Part shown: positions 1 through 7,885 of the stretch, in pieces
How positions within the stretch are numbered: the stretch's first letter is position 1
Layout of the letters: the number at the start of each line of letters is the position of its first letter
From: Clostridium thermobutyricum
GTDB lineage: Bacteria; Bacillota; Clostridia; Ch29
DNA: 64,000 nucleotides
Direction: 5' to 3'
Assembly (NCBI GenBank): GCA_016842005.1
Contig: JAENYD010000007.1
Location: 41,567-105,566 of the forward strand
The notes under the pieces: model-generated
Told to the model about the DNA's origin: nothing
Database searches by the model: none
The model's input: the letters and a program-made list of their open reading frames with translations, nothing else
Position numbers and translations under genes: made by a program

Positions 1-1406
1 TAATAGCCTTCTGTCGGGACAGCTGCTATGGCTGACTGCAAAGCTGATTTATCGACAGAAGATGCGCCTGTAAGCGTAACTATGCAGTATGCGGATGAAA
101 GGTATGCCTTTGTCGAATCACCCTGGTCAATGTCACTGTTATAGTATCCCGACGAGCATATCCGGACAACATACAGACCCGGGCCGTCATAGTTTTCTAT
201 TTCAGAATACATTTGTGAAGCTTCGTTGAATTTATAAAGCTTTGTTTCCTGCGTCTCGCCTTCTTCTAAAGTTACATCGCCTGCCGTACCGTCCAATACC
301 GACTGAAGCTGAAAAGTCAGTGATGGGGCATCGTCCACTGAGGATGATACGGATGGAGAAGACATTTTGTAGAACGGGGAAGCGTTATCGCTGGAAGGGG
401 TAGTAAATGCCACAATCTCCCGAGTTAAACCCAAAATGTCTCCATTGTTTACCGGGGTTTCCAGCAACGTGCCGTCCTTGGAAGTTGTGTTGCCATCAGT
501 GATGACCATGCACTGCATCGGATATGTAACCGAATACCACTTGTTGTTTGACTGGGATGAAGCCGACTTATAGGTGGTTATTTCTTGATTCAGTCCCGTC
601 ACAGTGCTTCCGCCAAGCGTCAGGGATCTGATATAATAATCCTCTGAACTGTTTGACGTCACGGTTAACGTATCACCAAAGACATATGAACCACTTTCTG
701 TTTCCTGAACAAGCGTAACGTGTGAATACGGATTGGTGTCACCGAGATCCGTCATTGCCTTGATTAAAAAATGGATTGCTTTATAATTGGTATCACTCAA
801 GGTGTTTTCCGCTAAACCGAGACTGGTCTCCAAGGCACTGTTAATAGTCTCTATATCACCTAGTGTGACCGTAACTTCCCGCATAGGAAGAATGGAGTCT
901 ACTTCAGCCCTGAAATTGGACTTTCCTTGCACTCGTAATGTTGTGTTTTCTACAAAAAAGTATGCTGTAACCGAATCAGCCAGCTCTTCTTCCTTTACCA
1001 CCACGCAGGCTATATTACTGGTTGCCGTTGCAGGTGTCTTGCCATACACTGTATTGGTAACATCAACGTAATAATATGTTGTGCCGGCGATATCTGTAGA
1101 AGGCGTATAGCTTGCATCTGTTTCATTTTCGATTATATCTGCGTTTTCTGTGCTGCTCTCCGTATTGGAGTACCACTGATAAGTTAACGTACCGTCACCG
1201 TAAACGCTGGCGGTAACCGTCAGGGCATCTGCATCATCACCGACATTATATTCCACAGGACCAGTGCTCAGATTGGTGTCAAAAACCGGCGTTTCCGCAC
1301 TCTCGCCATCCGCCAGAGCCAGAGTCGGCAGCAATGAAAAACACATGATGACTGAAAGGAGCATTGCACAAAGTTTATTGAATTTCATCTTTTTTCTTTG
1401 TTTCAA
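1..1406 (-). CDS. Secreted surface protein with Ig-like region (C-terminus beyond window)
   Basis: An open reading frame enters from the left edge, so only the N-terminal part is seen. It begins with a basic stretch and a hydrophobic signal peptide ending in LPTLALA, then a region typical of bacterial Ig-like or cell-wall-associated repeats (LTYQWYSN, then TTYYYVDVTN). Near the window edge KSALQSAIAAVP resembles the start of a FIVAR-type surface module. I prefer the TTG at 1404-1406, eight bases after a GGGGG ribosome site; the ATG at 1386-1388 is the alternative. It is the last visible gene downstream of the cobalamin riboswitch at 4120-4292, so it may be a B12-repressed surface protein. Its function is unknown. 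Secretion is a confident call; corrinoid binding is only inferred from context. Confidence 0.75.
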   Translation of the reverse strand, partial: MKQRKKMKFNKLCAMLLSVIMCFSLLPTLALADGESAETPVFDTNLSTGPVEYNVGDDADALTVTASVYGDGTLTYQWYSNTESSTENADIIENETDASYTPSTDIAGTTYYYVDVTNTVYGKTPATATSNIACVVVKEEELADSVTAYFFVENTTLRVQGKSNFRAEVDSILPMREVTVTLGDIETINSALETSLGLAENTLSDTNYKAIHFLIKAMTDLGDTNPYSHVTLVQETESGSYVFGDTLTVTSNSSEDYYIRSLTLGGSTVTGLNQEITTYKSASSQSNNKWYSVTYPMQCMVITDGNTTSKDGTLLETPVNNGDILGLTREIVAFTTPSSDNASPFYKMSSPSVSSSVDDAPSLTFQLQSVLDGTAGDVTLEEGETQETKLYKFNEASQMYSEIENYDGPGLYVVRICSSGYYNSDIDQGDSTKAYLSSAYCIVTLTGASSVDKSALQSAIAAVPTEGY

Positions 1407-1456
1407 GATTTCAACCCCCATCATCCATTTAAAAACGGAGTTCAAATATTATAAGG

Positions 1457-1485
1457 GGGACCCGTGCAAATGTACACGGGACCCT
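1457..1485 (-). terminator. Intergenic hairpin between two surface-protein genes
   Basis: Arms GGGTCCCGTG and CACGGGTCCC (one mismatch) with an eight-base loop lie between the 548-residue protein and the next secreted protein. There is no clear T run after it, so it may be an mRNA-processing or partial termination hairpin and not a full terminator. Confidence 0.35.
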
Positions 1486-1520
1486 TTCATTACCCTTTAA
1501 CCTTGGGCTGGTGCATACGA

Positions 1521-3167
1521 CTATTTTTGTAACCTTAGAACGATAATGTACGGTTCAGCTGTACCGCTTTGTGAGATTATTTGTACATAGTGTACCTCGT
1601 TGTCGGATAGGTCGATGTTTGCAGATGTGGTGTTTACACCGTTGATATAAACATAGGTGCCGCCGGTAGCTTCTACCGTAACGCTGTTTTCACCGATCTC
1701 TGTTACATCTACCGCCCCCATGTTTTCAATCTGATCTGGATCGTCGGCCCAATCTTCCAAATCATCACCATCAATTTCGATGTCCGGCAAACTCGGGCTG
1801 CCTGTATTAGTTCCAGTGGCGCGATAAGAACCACAGACCTCTGTGGAGATCTCGCCGAAGATACCATTCATAGCCGAAGCACCGGTATAGACGCGGATGA
1901 AACGGATGCTGTCCAGGTAGTAGGGATTACCATCGGAGTCTACCGCCCAGGATATGTCGATGGGATCGCCGCCGCTGGCAGAGCCTTCATAAGGATTATA
2001 CGCTGTAGATGAAGGGTTTTGTCCATTGGCATGAACGTCGCAGTAGCCGAAGGTATAATTTGCCGTCGTTGTGTTGGTGGCGTCTCCCAGCATTACGCCG
2101 GAAATCGTAAGCTCCGATCCGTTCGTATCGTCATAATCATAATCTACAAACGGAAGAGGCGTAGTATCCTCCGCTTTATCCATAGAGCCGAGGGCAGGGA
2201 TAACTGTTGTAAAATAGTTGCAGTACAGCGGGAACCAGCTGTGCTGGTGCCAGGAGTTATAGTCGACTGTGCCGGTTTCCGATCCCGTGTAGGGAACACC
2301 GTCTTGATGAATAGTGCCTGTATAACCGTAATCATGGCTGTCATCATCATCGTCAGGTACCGGATTTGTGTAGGTCAGGTGATAATCGGCATCCGTGTCG
2401 CTGTCGTAGTACAGGGATCCGGCGATATCGTACCAGTGCACACCATCATCTGAGACTTGAACGCAGCCCGGTTCCGAGTTGTTGTTGAAAGCATTGCCGT
2501 AGAGGATGAAATCTACGCCGTAGGGGTTGGTAGAAGCATTGTCAATACCGTTAGTGCCGTAATCAAGCACAACATAGCCCCCGAAATAGCCCAGAGAAAC
2601 GCCTGTGGTCACTACATTATCTGTCATATCCTTCACCTCATCAAGGCTGGAGGTATAGATGGTGCCCCATCCGCCGGACTCAAGGCCTTCATTTACATAT
2701 TGTCCCGGAGCCGGTAGATAAGCATAAATGCCGCTGGCAGAGCCTGTGCTGCCGCCGTCCGGCTCGTCGCAACGCAGTATGTAAGTATGCGCCGGAGTTG
2801 AATCGGAAGTGATGGTAATGGTTGTTGTCGTGCCTTCCTCCAGTGTTACAACATAATACGGTGCACTGTACTCGGTGACGCGGGAGTTGTTGTTAGTTGT
2901 TATGCTGTCCACCTCTACTCCGCTGTCAGGTTCGATTACAAGGGAAAAGACTGAAGGGTAATAGCCCTGCAGCGTGGAATCCACATCATAGTAATGGGTA
3001 TTATCTATGCTTTGGTCATAATTGAGCTCGATATTTTCACCCGAGGGGATTGATACCTCAAGGTTTCCATGGGTCGCCGCCGATACTGAGACCGGCATGA
3101 GGATGAGTACCACAGCCAGCATGATAAGTATCGCTGGTACTCTTCTTTTTTTGAAATTTTTCTTCAT
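1521..3167 (-). CDS. Secreted acidic cell-surface protein, unknown function
   Basis: A 548-residue protein with a classical signal peptide (MKKNFKKRR, a hydrophobic core, cut near SVSAA). No other membrane segment is seen. The mature part is acidic and poor in Lys and Arg. Residues about 150-300 carry a block around NPYGVDFILYGNAF and EPGCVQVSDDGVHWYDIAG, a pattern I associate with clostridial and archaeal cell-surface proteins without a firm function. A run of Asp (DDDDDSHDYG) could bind calcium. The C-terminal 70 residues form a separate beta-rich domain. The start ATG has GGGAGG ten bases upstream. It sits downstream of two DUF2292 genes and a cobalamin riboswitch. A role in capturing corrinoids at the surface is possible but is inferred only from the riboswitch. 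Confidence 0.8.
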   Translation of the reverse strand: MKKNFKKRRVPAILIMLAVVLILMPVSVSAATHGNLEVSIPSGENIELNYDQSIDNTHYYDVDSTLQGYYPSVFSLVIEPDSGVEVDSITTNNNSRVTEYSAPYYVVTLEEGTTTTITITSDSTPAHTYILRCDEPDGGSTGSASGIYAYLPAPGQYVNEGLESGGWGTIYTSSLDEVKDMTDNVVTTGVSLGYFGGYVVLDYGTNGIDNASTNPYGVDFILYGNAFNNNSEPGCVQVSDDGVHWYDIAGSLYYDSDTDADYHLTYTNPVPDDDDDSHDYGYTGTIHQDGVPYTGSETGTVDYNSWHQHSWFPLYCNYFTTVIPALGSMDKAEDTTPLPFVDYDYDDTNGSELTISGVMLGDATNTTTANYTFGYCDVHANGQNPSSTAYNPYEGSASGGDPIDISWAVDSDGNPYYLDSIRFIRVYTGASAMNGIFGEISTEVCGSYRATGTNTGSPSLPDIEIDGDDLEDWADDPDQIENMGAVDVTEIGENSVTVEATGGTYVYINGVNTTSANIDLSDNEVHYVQIISQSGTAEPYIIVLRLQK

Positions 3168-3324
3168 TTGATAATAACCTCCCTAATTTTTTACATTTTT
3201 TAATGCGTGCCGGTCCGGATCAGCATTTCAATGGCTATATTCAGACGGCACCTGCTTTAGCAAGGTCCCCTTTCATAATCCTCTATGGAACCACCCCCTT
3301 TCGGCCTCTGTTATTCCCCATAAT

Positions 3325-3486
3325 TCAAAGCTCCAGCTTCCTGATTGTCTTATCCACCTTTACAGGCTGCTTGTTCTTTACAATGATTCTTAACTCTCCG
3401 CTGGACGTTTCTCTTATCAGTCGGATTAGCCTTTTCTCCTTTGCGGTTGCATGAAACTGAGATTTTTCATCATTCATACTATTCAA
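3325..3486 (-). CDS. Small DUF2292 (YezD-like) protein, second copy
   Basis: A 53-residue protein. The TTG at 3484-3486 has AAGGAGGT six bases upstream; the internal ATG at 3475-3477 is an alternative. The sequence KEKRLIRLIRETSSGELRI followed by VKNKQPVKV matches the DUF2292 pattern: an amphipathic helix, a GE(L/A)(R/K)I strand, then a basic strand. It is a paralogue of the gene at 3903-4073. Such proteins are small, soluble and uncharacterised; some occur near vitamin or sulfur transport genes. It follows a terminator-like hairpin at 3603-3632 and precedes the secreted protein at 1521-3167. Confidence 0.75.
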   Translation of the reverse strand: MNSMNDEKSQFHATAKEKRLIRLIRETSSGELRIIVKNKQPVKVDKTIRKLEL

Positions 3487-3602
3487 ACGTTCTACCTCCT
3501 TCCGCTGTTTTCAATAAGCTGGAGCACATAAGAGCTTTTTCTCTAGCCTTTCAGGAAATGTCAATAATATTTCGCCCGTCTTTACATAATAAGCAATAAA
3601 AA

Positions 3603-3632
3603 AAGCACTACCCTCGTTTCAGGGTAATGCTT
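3603..3632 (-). terminator. Rho-independent terminator inside the riboswitch-controlled unit
   Basis: Read on the minus strand, AAGCATTACCCTG pairs with a near-perfect complement across a short loop and runs into seven T residues near 3597-3602. It lies between the two DUF2292 genes and could end a short riboswitch transcript, making the surface genes read-through products. Confidence 0.65.
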
Positions 3633-3639
3633 CCGTTTT

Positions 3640-3900
3640 TCGGTCAGCACTGCGCAGGCATCTGAAATTCCTGCTTTCACATATACCATTTATACCGATA
3701 GCTAAAAAGGTAATATGTGCAACAAATCTGTATGTAATTTGATAAAATACTTATTTTCAATCATCATTTCTCCTAGCCCGGACGAGCCGGAACCAAAAAG
3801 TCGAAAAATTTTTTCATCTTCTGAAATCTCTGCTATGCGATGGGCTAAAAATTCGCATAAAAATTTCTTGCCCTATTTTCGCAAGATTTTACTCGTGAAG
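3640..3900 (-). other. Unexplained 260-base intergenic stretch
   Basis: No complete gene is seen here between the first DUF2292 gene and the terminator. On the minus strand one frame stays open without a start from about 3866 to 3718 and encodes IFRLFGSGSSGLGE, and the DNA has CCGG-CTCGT-CCGG hairpin arms near 3777-3795. It could be a decayed gene end or an unrecognised structured RNA. Confidence 0.3.
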
Positions 3901-3902
3901 GA

Positions 3903-4073
3903 CTAAAGCTTGATTGATTTTGTAATTTCTTTTATACGTATAGGCTGCTTATCCTGCACAGTAATTTTAGCCTCACCGTAACTAATTTCGCGAAGAATCC
4001 TGATCAATTTTTTCTCCTTTTCGGTAAATTCTTCATTCAAAAATTTTTTTGAGTCATTCATATCATTATTCAC
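3903..4073 (-). CDS. Small DUF2292 (YezD-like) protein, first copy
   Basis: A 56-residue protein. I use the GTG at 4071-4073, nine bases after GGGAGG; an upstream ATG at 4113-4115 has no ribosome site and lies at the edge of the riboswitch. EKEKKLIRILREISYGEAKI followed by VQDKQPIRIKEI is the DUF2292 pattern. It is the first gene after the cobalamin riboswitch and is paralogous to the gene at 3325-3486; both start with similar short leaders (NNDMND and NSMND). Function unknown. Control by the riboswitch is inferred from distance and strand. Confidence 0.8.
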   Translation of the reverse strand: MNNDMNDSKKFLNEEFTEKEKKLIRILREISYGEAKITVQDKQPIRIKEITKSIKL

Positions 4074-4119
4074 TGCAAAGCACCTCCCTATCATCCGTAG
4101 AGTATTATGGTGCATAAAA

Positions 4120-4292
4120 CAGGCAGGTCTTCTGGCTCAAGTATCATCGCTCCTGCTGCCTTCCCGGTCTCCCAGTGGCATTTGGCAAGAGCTCCTCTTT
4201 CACAGCGGCGGGACCGCGCGGGATTTTCACCCGCTTCCCTTTTCACCGATTCATGGACTGATATCAACTCCATAACCGGCACCTGTATTATG
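4120..4292 (-). promoter_or_regulatory. Cobalamin riboswitch
   Basis: On the minus strand the DNA reads through GGTGAAAAGGGAAGCGGGTG, AATCCCGC, a GCCGCTGTGA block, GCCACTGGGA and finally GAGCCAGAAGACCTGCCTG, the conserved elements of the adenosylcobalamin (B12-box) riboswitch in the right order. It lies about 50 bases before the first DUF2292 start. By family precedent cobalamin binding should repress the downstream genes. Confidence 0.93.
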
Positions 4293-4311
4293 TGTCTCTT
4301 CTATCGAGTAT

Positions 4312-4340
4312 ATATTATAACACTAATATATTAGTGTCAA
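4312..4340 (-). promoter_or_regulatory. Promoter with overlapping 18-bp palindromic operator
   Basis: Minus-strand TTGACA (4335-4340) and TAATAT (4312-4317, 17-base spacer; TATAAT at 15 bases is an alternative) form a sigma-A promoter reading into the cobalamin riboswitch. The perfect palindrome ACACTAATATATTAGTGT (4320-4337) fills the spacer, the classic place for a repressor. Confidence 0.65.
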
Positions 4341-4446
4341 TAGACTCATTAATGTATACCAAAATACCATTTCCCGTATGGTATCTGCCCAGCATCTCTC
4401 TAAGAAACCATGTTTTCCTCCAATCACAGTTTGATACGAAAAGTGG

Positions 4447-4475
4447 TTGATTTATGGTAGGCCGTGTGATATATT
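4447..4475 (+). promoter_or_regulatory. Promoter of the DUF3842 gene
   Basis: TTGATT (4447-4452) and TATATT (4470-4475) are separated by 17 bases and lie about 35 bases before the TTG start of the DUF3842 gene. Confidence 0.55.
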
Positions 4476-4507
4476 TTAGCATAAAAATATTGATAGGGGG
4501 AATAAGC

Positions 4508-4918
4508 TTGAAAATAATAGTAATAGATGGTCAGGGCGGGAAAATGGGTAAAATGCTCGTAGAGCAGCTTAAAAAGAGTTTGCCCGATCATGAACTTATC
4601 GCCCTTGGCACAAACAGTATAGCTACCTCCTCCATGCTTAAAGCTGGTGCGGACTTTGGAGCAACCGGCGAAAATCCGGTAATATTCAATTGTGCTGATG
4701 CTGATGTAATAGTCGGCCCGTTAGGAATTGTAATTGCCAATTCGCTTTTGGGAGAAATCTCCCCGGCAATGGCACAGGCAATCGGTCAGAGTAAAGCTCA
4801 TAAAGTTTTGATTCCGGTAAACAGATGTAACAATACAGTGGTTGGCATAAAAGAACTGCCCTTTAATGAATATATTCAGCTGGCAGTGCAACAGGTAAAG
4901 CAATTTGTCAGTAAATAG
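4508..4918 (+). CDS. DUF3842 family protein
   Basis: A 136-residue protein. I take the TTG at 4508-4510, seven bases after a GGGGG ribosome site, because it gives the usual N-terminus KIIVIDGQGGKMGK; the upstream ATG at 4454 overlaps the promoter. The opening beta strand and Gly-rich loop look like a nucleotide-binding Rossmann start. A second Gly/Ala-rich stretch (DADVIVGPLGIVIANSLLGE) and a conserved RCNN near the C-terminus fit the DUF3842 family found widely in Clostridia. The biochemical role is unknown. It stands alone, divergent from the B12-controlled unit. Confidence 0.8.
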   Translation: MKIIVIDGQGGKMGKMLVEQLKKSLPDHELIALGTNSIATSSMLKAGADFGATGENPVIFNCADADVIVGPLGIVIANSLLGEISPAMAQAIGQSKAHKVLIPVNRCNNTVVGIKELPFNEYIQLAVQQVKQFVSK

Positions 4919-4946
4919 TATAGTGTCCCCATAAACAGGGTTCTTG

Positions 4947-4977
4947 GCTTCGGGTGAGGTTTTAACTCATCCGAAGC
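4947..4977. other. Stem-loop after DUF3842
   Basis: GCTTCGGGTGAG and CTCATCCGAAGC pair over a seven-base loop 29 bases after the DUF3842 stop. No T run follows on either strand, so termination is uncertain. It separates two convergent genes. Confidence 0.4.
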
Positions 4978-5023
4978 TTAGAAATCACTATCCTGAGGCG
5001 TAACACCGCCTGTATTTTACAGG

Positions 5024-6118
5024 TTATCTTCCAAAAACCAGATCGCTCTGTTCCCGGATTTTCATCTCTTCAAAATATTGATTTTCTAGTGGTATCCATT
5101 CAGAAAAAAATCGCTTTTGCATAAAAGTTTCGTTTCTTTTTTGGATGCGAAGGCGTTGTTCTTTTTCTTCAATCTGCAGGAAAATTTTTAGGTCATAGTT
5201 ATTTACTAAAGCGGGATGCATACTATAAACACCCTCAATAATATTCAGCCGTTTAGGCAAAACCGATACATACTGTTCCAGAGCCATTTGCACACAGTCA
5301 TATATTTGATACCGAAATTCACGCCTGCTTTGTAATCCTGCAATTACTTCCTGCTGGAACCGGACATAATCTACATTTCCTCCGACCTCTTTTAAACGGT
5401 CTTCTGTCTTTAGTTCGGGCCGAAGAAAAAAATGATCCATATGAAATACATTGCAATCATATACTGTGCTCAAGAGATGTGCTAATGTGCTTTTCCCGGC
5501 AGCACAATTCCCGTCAATGGCTACAAGGACGGTATCCTTTGATTTTATCAGAGCATCAATTTTGCAGAATACTTTGAAATAATCCCTGTACTCCGCTTTT
5601 ACAATACGATATGCAGGTAAATAGAAATCTCGATAAATCTTACTGTGTCTTATCGGTGGATAACCTTGACTTTGATAGTCATACAGATAAGATTCTACTT
5701 CATCTATTGGATAAGGTAGGAGTTTATCCTTGCAGCACTGCTTTAAAACTTCTAGTTTTGCCTCAAAATTTTGAATACTCCCACTAACTGAATTAGCAGT
5801 ATTGATAAACAGTCTGTTTACTGTCGCCAAGTCGATACCGGCACCCTGCAACGTTGTTAAATGAAGCCTGCAAAGGCCATTGCCTATGTCTTCAAATACA
5901 GAGCCGGAAGGAATTTCCCTGTCTTCGGAGTGCCGCATAAAAGCACGGCACTCCTCCTCCAAACGCTTCAAACTGTCCATTTCATCGGTAATTAAATGAC
6001 CACCGGCAAATTCATTATGATATATCAGCTTAACCATATCCTGAATCTGCATTCTGGGATGCAGTCTGTACTGCTTTACTAGCAAATCTTTCAGTCTATT
6101 TATATTTATATATTGCAT
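5024..6118 (-). CDS. Uridine kinase-like P-loop kinase with N-terminal extension
   Basis: A 364-residue protein in two parts. Residues 1-190 are an alpha-helical domain I do not recognise. From about residue 195 a phosphoribulokinase/uridine-kinase-like domain begins with the Walker A motif DGNCAAGKST, followed by FHMDHFF (Walker B-type Asp with an aromatic base-binding neighbour) and NIIEGVYSMHP. The reaction is likely ATP-dependent phosphorylation of a nucleoside or a similar hydroxyl compound; the substrate is not proven. Its start overlaps the upstream ECF transporter gene by 13 bases with no good ribosome site, so translational coupling is likely. Import by the transporter followed by phosphorylation trapping is a reasonable inference. 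Confidence 0.75.
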   Translation of the reverse strand: MQYININRLKDLLVKQYRLHPRMQIQDMVKLIYHNEFAGGHLITDEMDSLKRLEEECRAFMRHSEDREIPSGSVFEDIGNGLCRLHLTTLQGAGIDLATVNRLFINTANSVSGSIQNFEAKLEVLKQCCKDKLLPYPIDEVESYLYDYQSQGYPPIRHSKIYRDFYLPAYRIVKAEYRDYFKVFCKIDALIKSKDTVLVAIDGNCAAGKSTLAHLLSTVYDCNVFHMDHFFLRPELKTEDRLKEVGGNVDYVRFQQEVIAGLQSRREFRYQIYDCVQMALEQYVSVLPKRLNIIEGVYSMHPALVNNYDLKIFLQIEEKEQRLRIQKRNETFMQKRFFSEWIPLENQYFEEMKIREQSDLVFGR

Positions 6119-6642
6119 TTTAGGAGCTCTTGCTTTTTCAGAGCGATGATAATCACTGGAATGATAAGTATTTGAATCACAATGCCCGGAAGAGCATTGA
6201 CAAATGCGCCGGTGATAAATAGCTTCATGCTAAAAGCACTACCACTAATCCCGTATAAAAAGAAGCTAACAATTCCCCAAACCACTCTTCCACAAATCAT
6301 AGATAGGACCAGTGTTACATATATAAAAATATCTTTTTTGGGAAATAGTTTGTAAAAAAGTCCTGTAAGGCAGCCATAAGTAGCCAGTTCAAAGGTCATG
6401 GCAACAGCAGTGGGAAACATAGGGGGCATTCCGAAAATCATGCTTCTAAATACTGGCACAATAAGGCCTACTACTAAGCCATACTGCCATCCGCAAACAA
6501 AACCGCAAATCAAAACCGGAACGTGCATCGGCAATAATTTGCTGCCTATGCTCGGAATTTGAGCCGTAAGAAACGGCAGCAAAAGTCCAAGAGCAAGAAA
6601 TAATCCTGCAAGTGTCAAATTCTTTGTTGATAATTTTCCCAT
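6106..6642 (-). CDS. ECF transporter S component, ligand unknown
   Basis: A 178-residue integral membrane protein with about six hydrophobic segments. The N-terminus (TKNLTLAGLFLALGLLLPFL) and the LLPMHVPVLICGFVCGW block match the ECF-type S components that bind vitamins or nucleobase-like ligands and dock on the shared EcfA/A'/T module, which is not encoded nearby. The ATG at 6640-6642 has GGAGGGG eight bases upstream; the longer frame to 6684 runs into the leader RNA. It overlaps the kinase gene downstream. The ligand could be a nucleoside or vitamin precursor given that partner. It is preceded by the structured leader at 6667-6717. Confidence 0.82.
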   Translation of the reverse strand: MGKLSTKNLTLAGLFLALGLLLPFLTAQIPSIGSKLLPMHVPVLICGFVCGWQYGLVVGLIVPVFRSMIFGMPPMFPTAVAMTFELATYGCLTGLFYKLFPKKDIFIYVTLVLSMICGRVVWGIVSFFLYGISGSAFSMKLFITGAFVNALPGIVIQILIIPVIIIALKKQELLKCNI

Positions 6643-6666
6643 GTTCTTTTCCCCTCCAAATAAAAA

Positions 6667-6717
6667 ATACCATGTAGATATCACCTTCCTTGGGAAAGCA
6701 AAATACCTTCATGGTAT
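6667..6717 (-). promoter_or_regulatory. Structured leader/attenuator before the ECF-S gene
   Basis: Minus-strand nested helices: outer ATACCATG/CATGGTAT, middle GGTAT/ATATC, inner CTTTCC-CAA-GGAAGG. The outer arm runs straight into six T residues, as in an intrinsic terminator. It sits between a promoter and the ECF-S ribosome site. It looks like a small riboswitch or attenuator, but I do not recognise the class. Confidence 0.5.
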
Positions 6718-6775
6718 AATTATTAAAAACAAATAAAAATTTAAATACCTTGCTGGCTTCAGCCAGCCTATAATA

Positions 6776-6803
6776 ATTCTAACACAAAATCAAAAAAAGT
6801 CAA
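6776..6803 (-). promoter_or_regulatory. Promoter of the ECF-S/kinase operon
   Basis: Minus-strand TTGACT (6798-6803) and TAGAAT (6776-6781) are 16 bases apart and about 60 bases upstream of the structured leader. A perfect hairpin GCTGGCT-GA-AGCCAGC follows at 6752-6767. Confidence 0.5.
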
Positions 6804-6850
6804 ATCAGGAAACATCAGGGCGGTTCTCGTTGTTTGCTGGGAATACAATG

Positions 6851-7206
6851 TGGTGGAGGCGGTGGGAATCGAACCCACGTCCGAAGATATATCACCAGGA
6901 GTTTCTCCGAGTACAGCTACCGCTTCAGGATTCGCCTCACCGTACTCCCGGTAGCAGGATTACGGCTACGCTAGCTTCATGGATTCGACACTGCCGCAAA
7001 GCTTAGGCAGTGCAGTTCCCCGCTTGGTCGACGCCCAATCCCGGCCTGCGGGACGACCGGGTTGAACGAGCTGCGTTAATTACGCAGCTAAAGCGTAATT
7101 TTCGTTTGCGTTTGTGTTTAAGTGCCCGGCTTTTTTACGTGGCACCAAGCAAACCACGACTCGCTGCTCCTGACTCTATCATCCCCGTCGAAACCAATAC
7201 GCCCCC
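6851..7206 (-). ncRNA. ssrA: tmRNA (transfer-messenger RNA)
   Basis: The RNA starts with GGGGGCGTATTGGTTTCGAC at 7206 and ends with a T-arm GGTTCGATTCCCACC and a CCA end at 6851. The reading frame at 7109-7080 encodes ANENYALAA followed by TAA, a normal clostridial proteolysis tag. With SmpB it rescues ribosomes stalled on mRNAs without a stop codon. smpB lies directly upstream on the same strand. Confidence 0.96.
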
Positions 7207-7287
7207 ATATATATATTAAAACAGTCAATCGGAAGTGTTCGACCGGACAAAAATCTGCCCTCAGCCATTGACAGCCATTCCCCATTA

Positions 7288-7746
7288 TCAATATCTTTCC
7301 TTCAGCGCCCTTTCAATTCTTCTCTGGGCATCCTTCCGGGCAATGTCCTCTCTCTTGTCATAGACCTTTTTGCCTTTTGCCACTGCCAGTTCTATTTTAA
7401 CAAGTCCCCGGGTAATATAAACGCTCAGGGGAATAAGGGCATATCCCTTCTGCTGTATATACCCTATCAGCTTTCTGATCTCCCTTTTATTAAGCAGGAG
7501 TCTTCTGGTCCTCAAAGGGTCCTTGTTATATATATTCCCTTTTTCATAAGGGCTGATATGCATATTGTGCAAAAAAACTTCCCCGTTTTCTATCCTGGCA
7601 AAGCTGTCTTTGATATTGACCTTGCCGCCACGGATGGATTTCACTTCGGTTCCTGCCAGTTCGATCCCCGCTTCCAGGGTATCTTCCACAAAATAGTCAT
7701 GACGGGCCTTTTTGTTTCTGGCTATTACTCTGACATCATCACCCAT
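7288..7746 (-). CDS. smpB: SsrA-binding protein
   Basis: A 152-residue protein of normal length. [37 protein letters not shown] and the basic C-terminal tail (KRE then [11 protein letters not shown]) are hallmark SmpB features. It binds tmRNA and delivers it to stalled ribosomes. I use the ATG at 7744-7746 (AGGTG upstream); the longer open frame to 7848 adds a non-homologous leader. rnr lies upstream on the same strand and ssrA follows downstream, so the trans-translation and RNA-decay functions are clustered, as is common in Firmicutes. Confidence 0.95.
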   Translation of the reverse strand: MGDDVRVIARNKKARHDYFVEDTLEAGIELAGTEVKSIRGGKVNIKDSFARIENGEVFLHNMHISPYEKGNIYNKDPLRTRRLLLNKREIRKLIGYIQQKGYALIPLSVYITRGLVKIELAVAKGKKVYDKREDIARKDAQRRIERALKERY

Positions 7747-7885
7747 GAGTAAACACACCTGCTTTACGGGTAAAATCAGCCCTATTTGTCCGGCAAATAG
7801 GGCTGTCATATTTCTCTTACTCAGTTTATGATACAGTAAATTACACAAATTGTCAAGGAATTATGTAAACTTATTCTTAAGCAAA

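Noticed and set aside
2019..2717. Plus-strand frames opposite the secreted protein
   Set aside because: Low-complexity translation and no ribosome sites; the minus-strand frame has a signal peptide and continuous coding.
4091..4282. Open frames on both strands over the cobalamin riboswitch
   Set aside because: The sequence is explained by conserved riboswitch elements; neither frame has a ribosome site or known family.
4320..4337. NrdR box
   Set aside because: The palindrome is 18 bases, two longer than the NrdR consensus, and there is no ribonucleotide reductase gene; I keep it only as an unnamed operator.
7010..7219. Open frame across the tmRNA gene
   Set aside because: It lies within ssrA and has no independent support.
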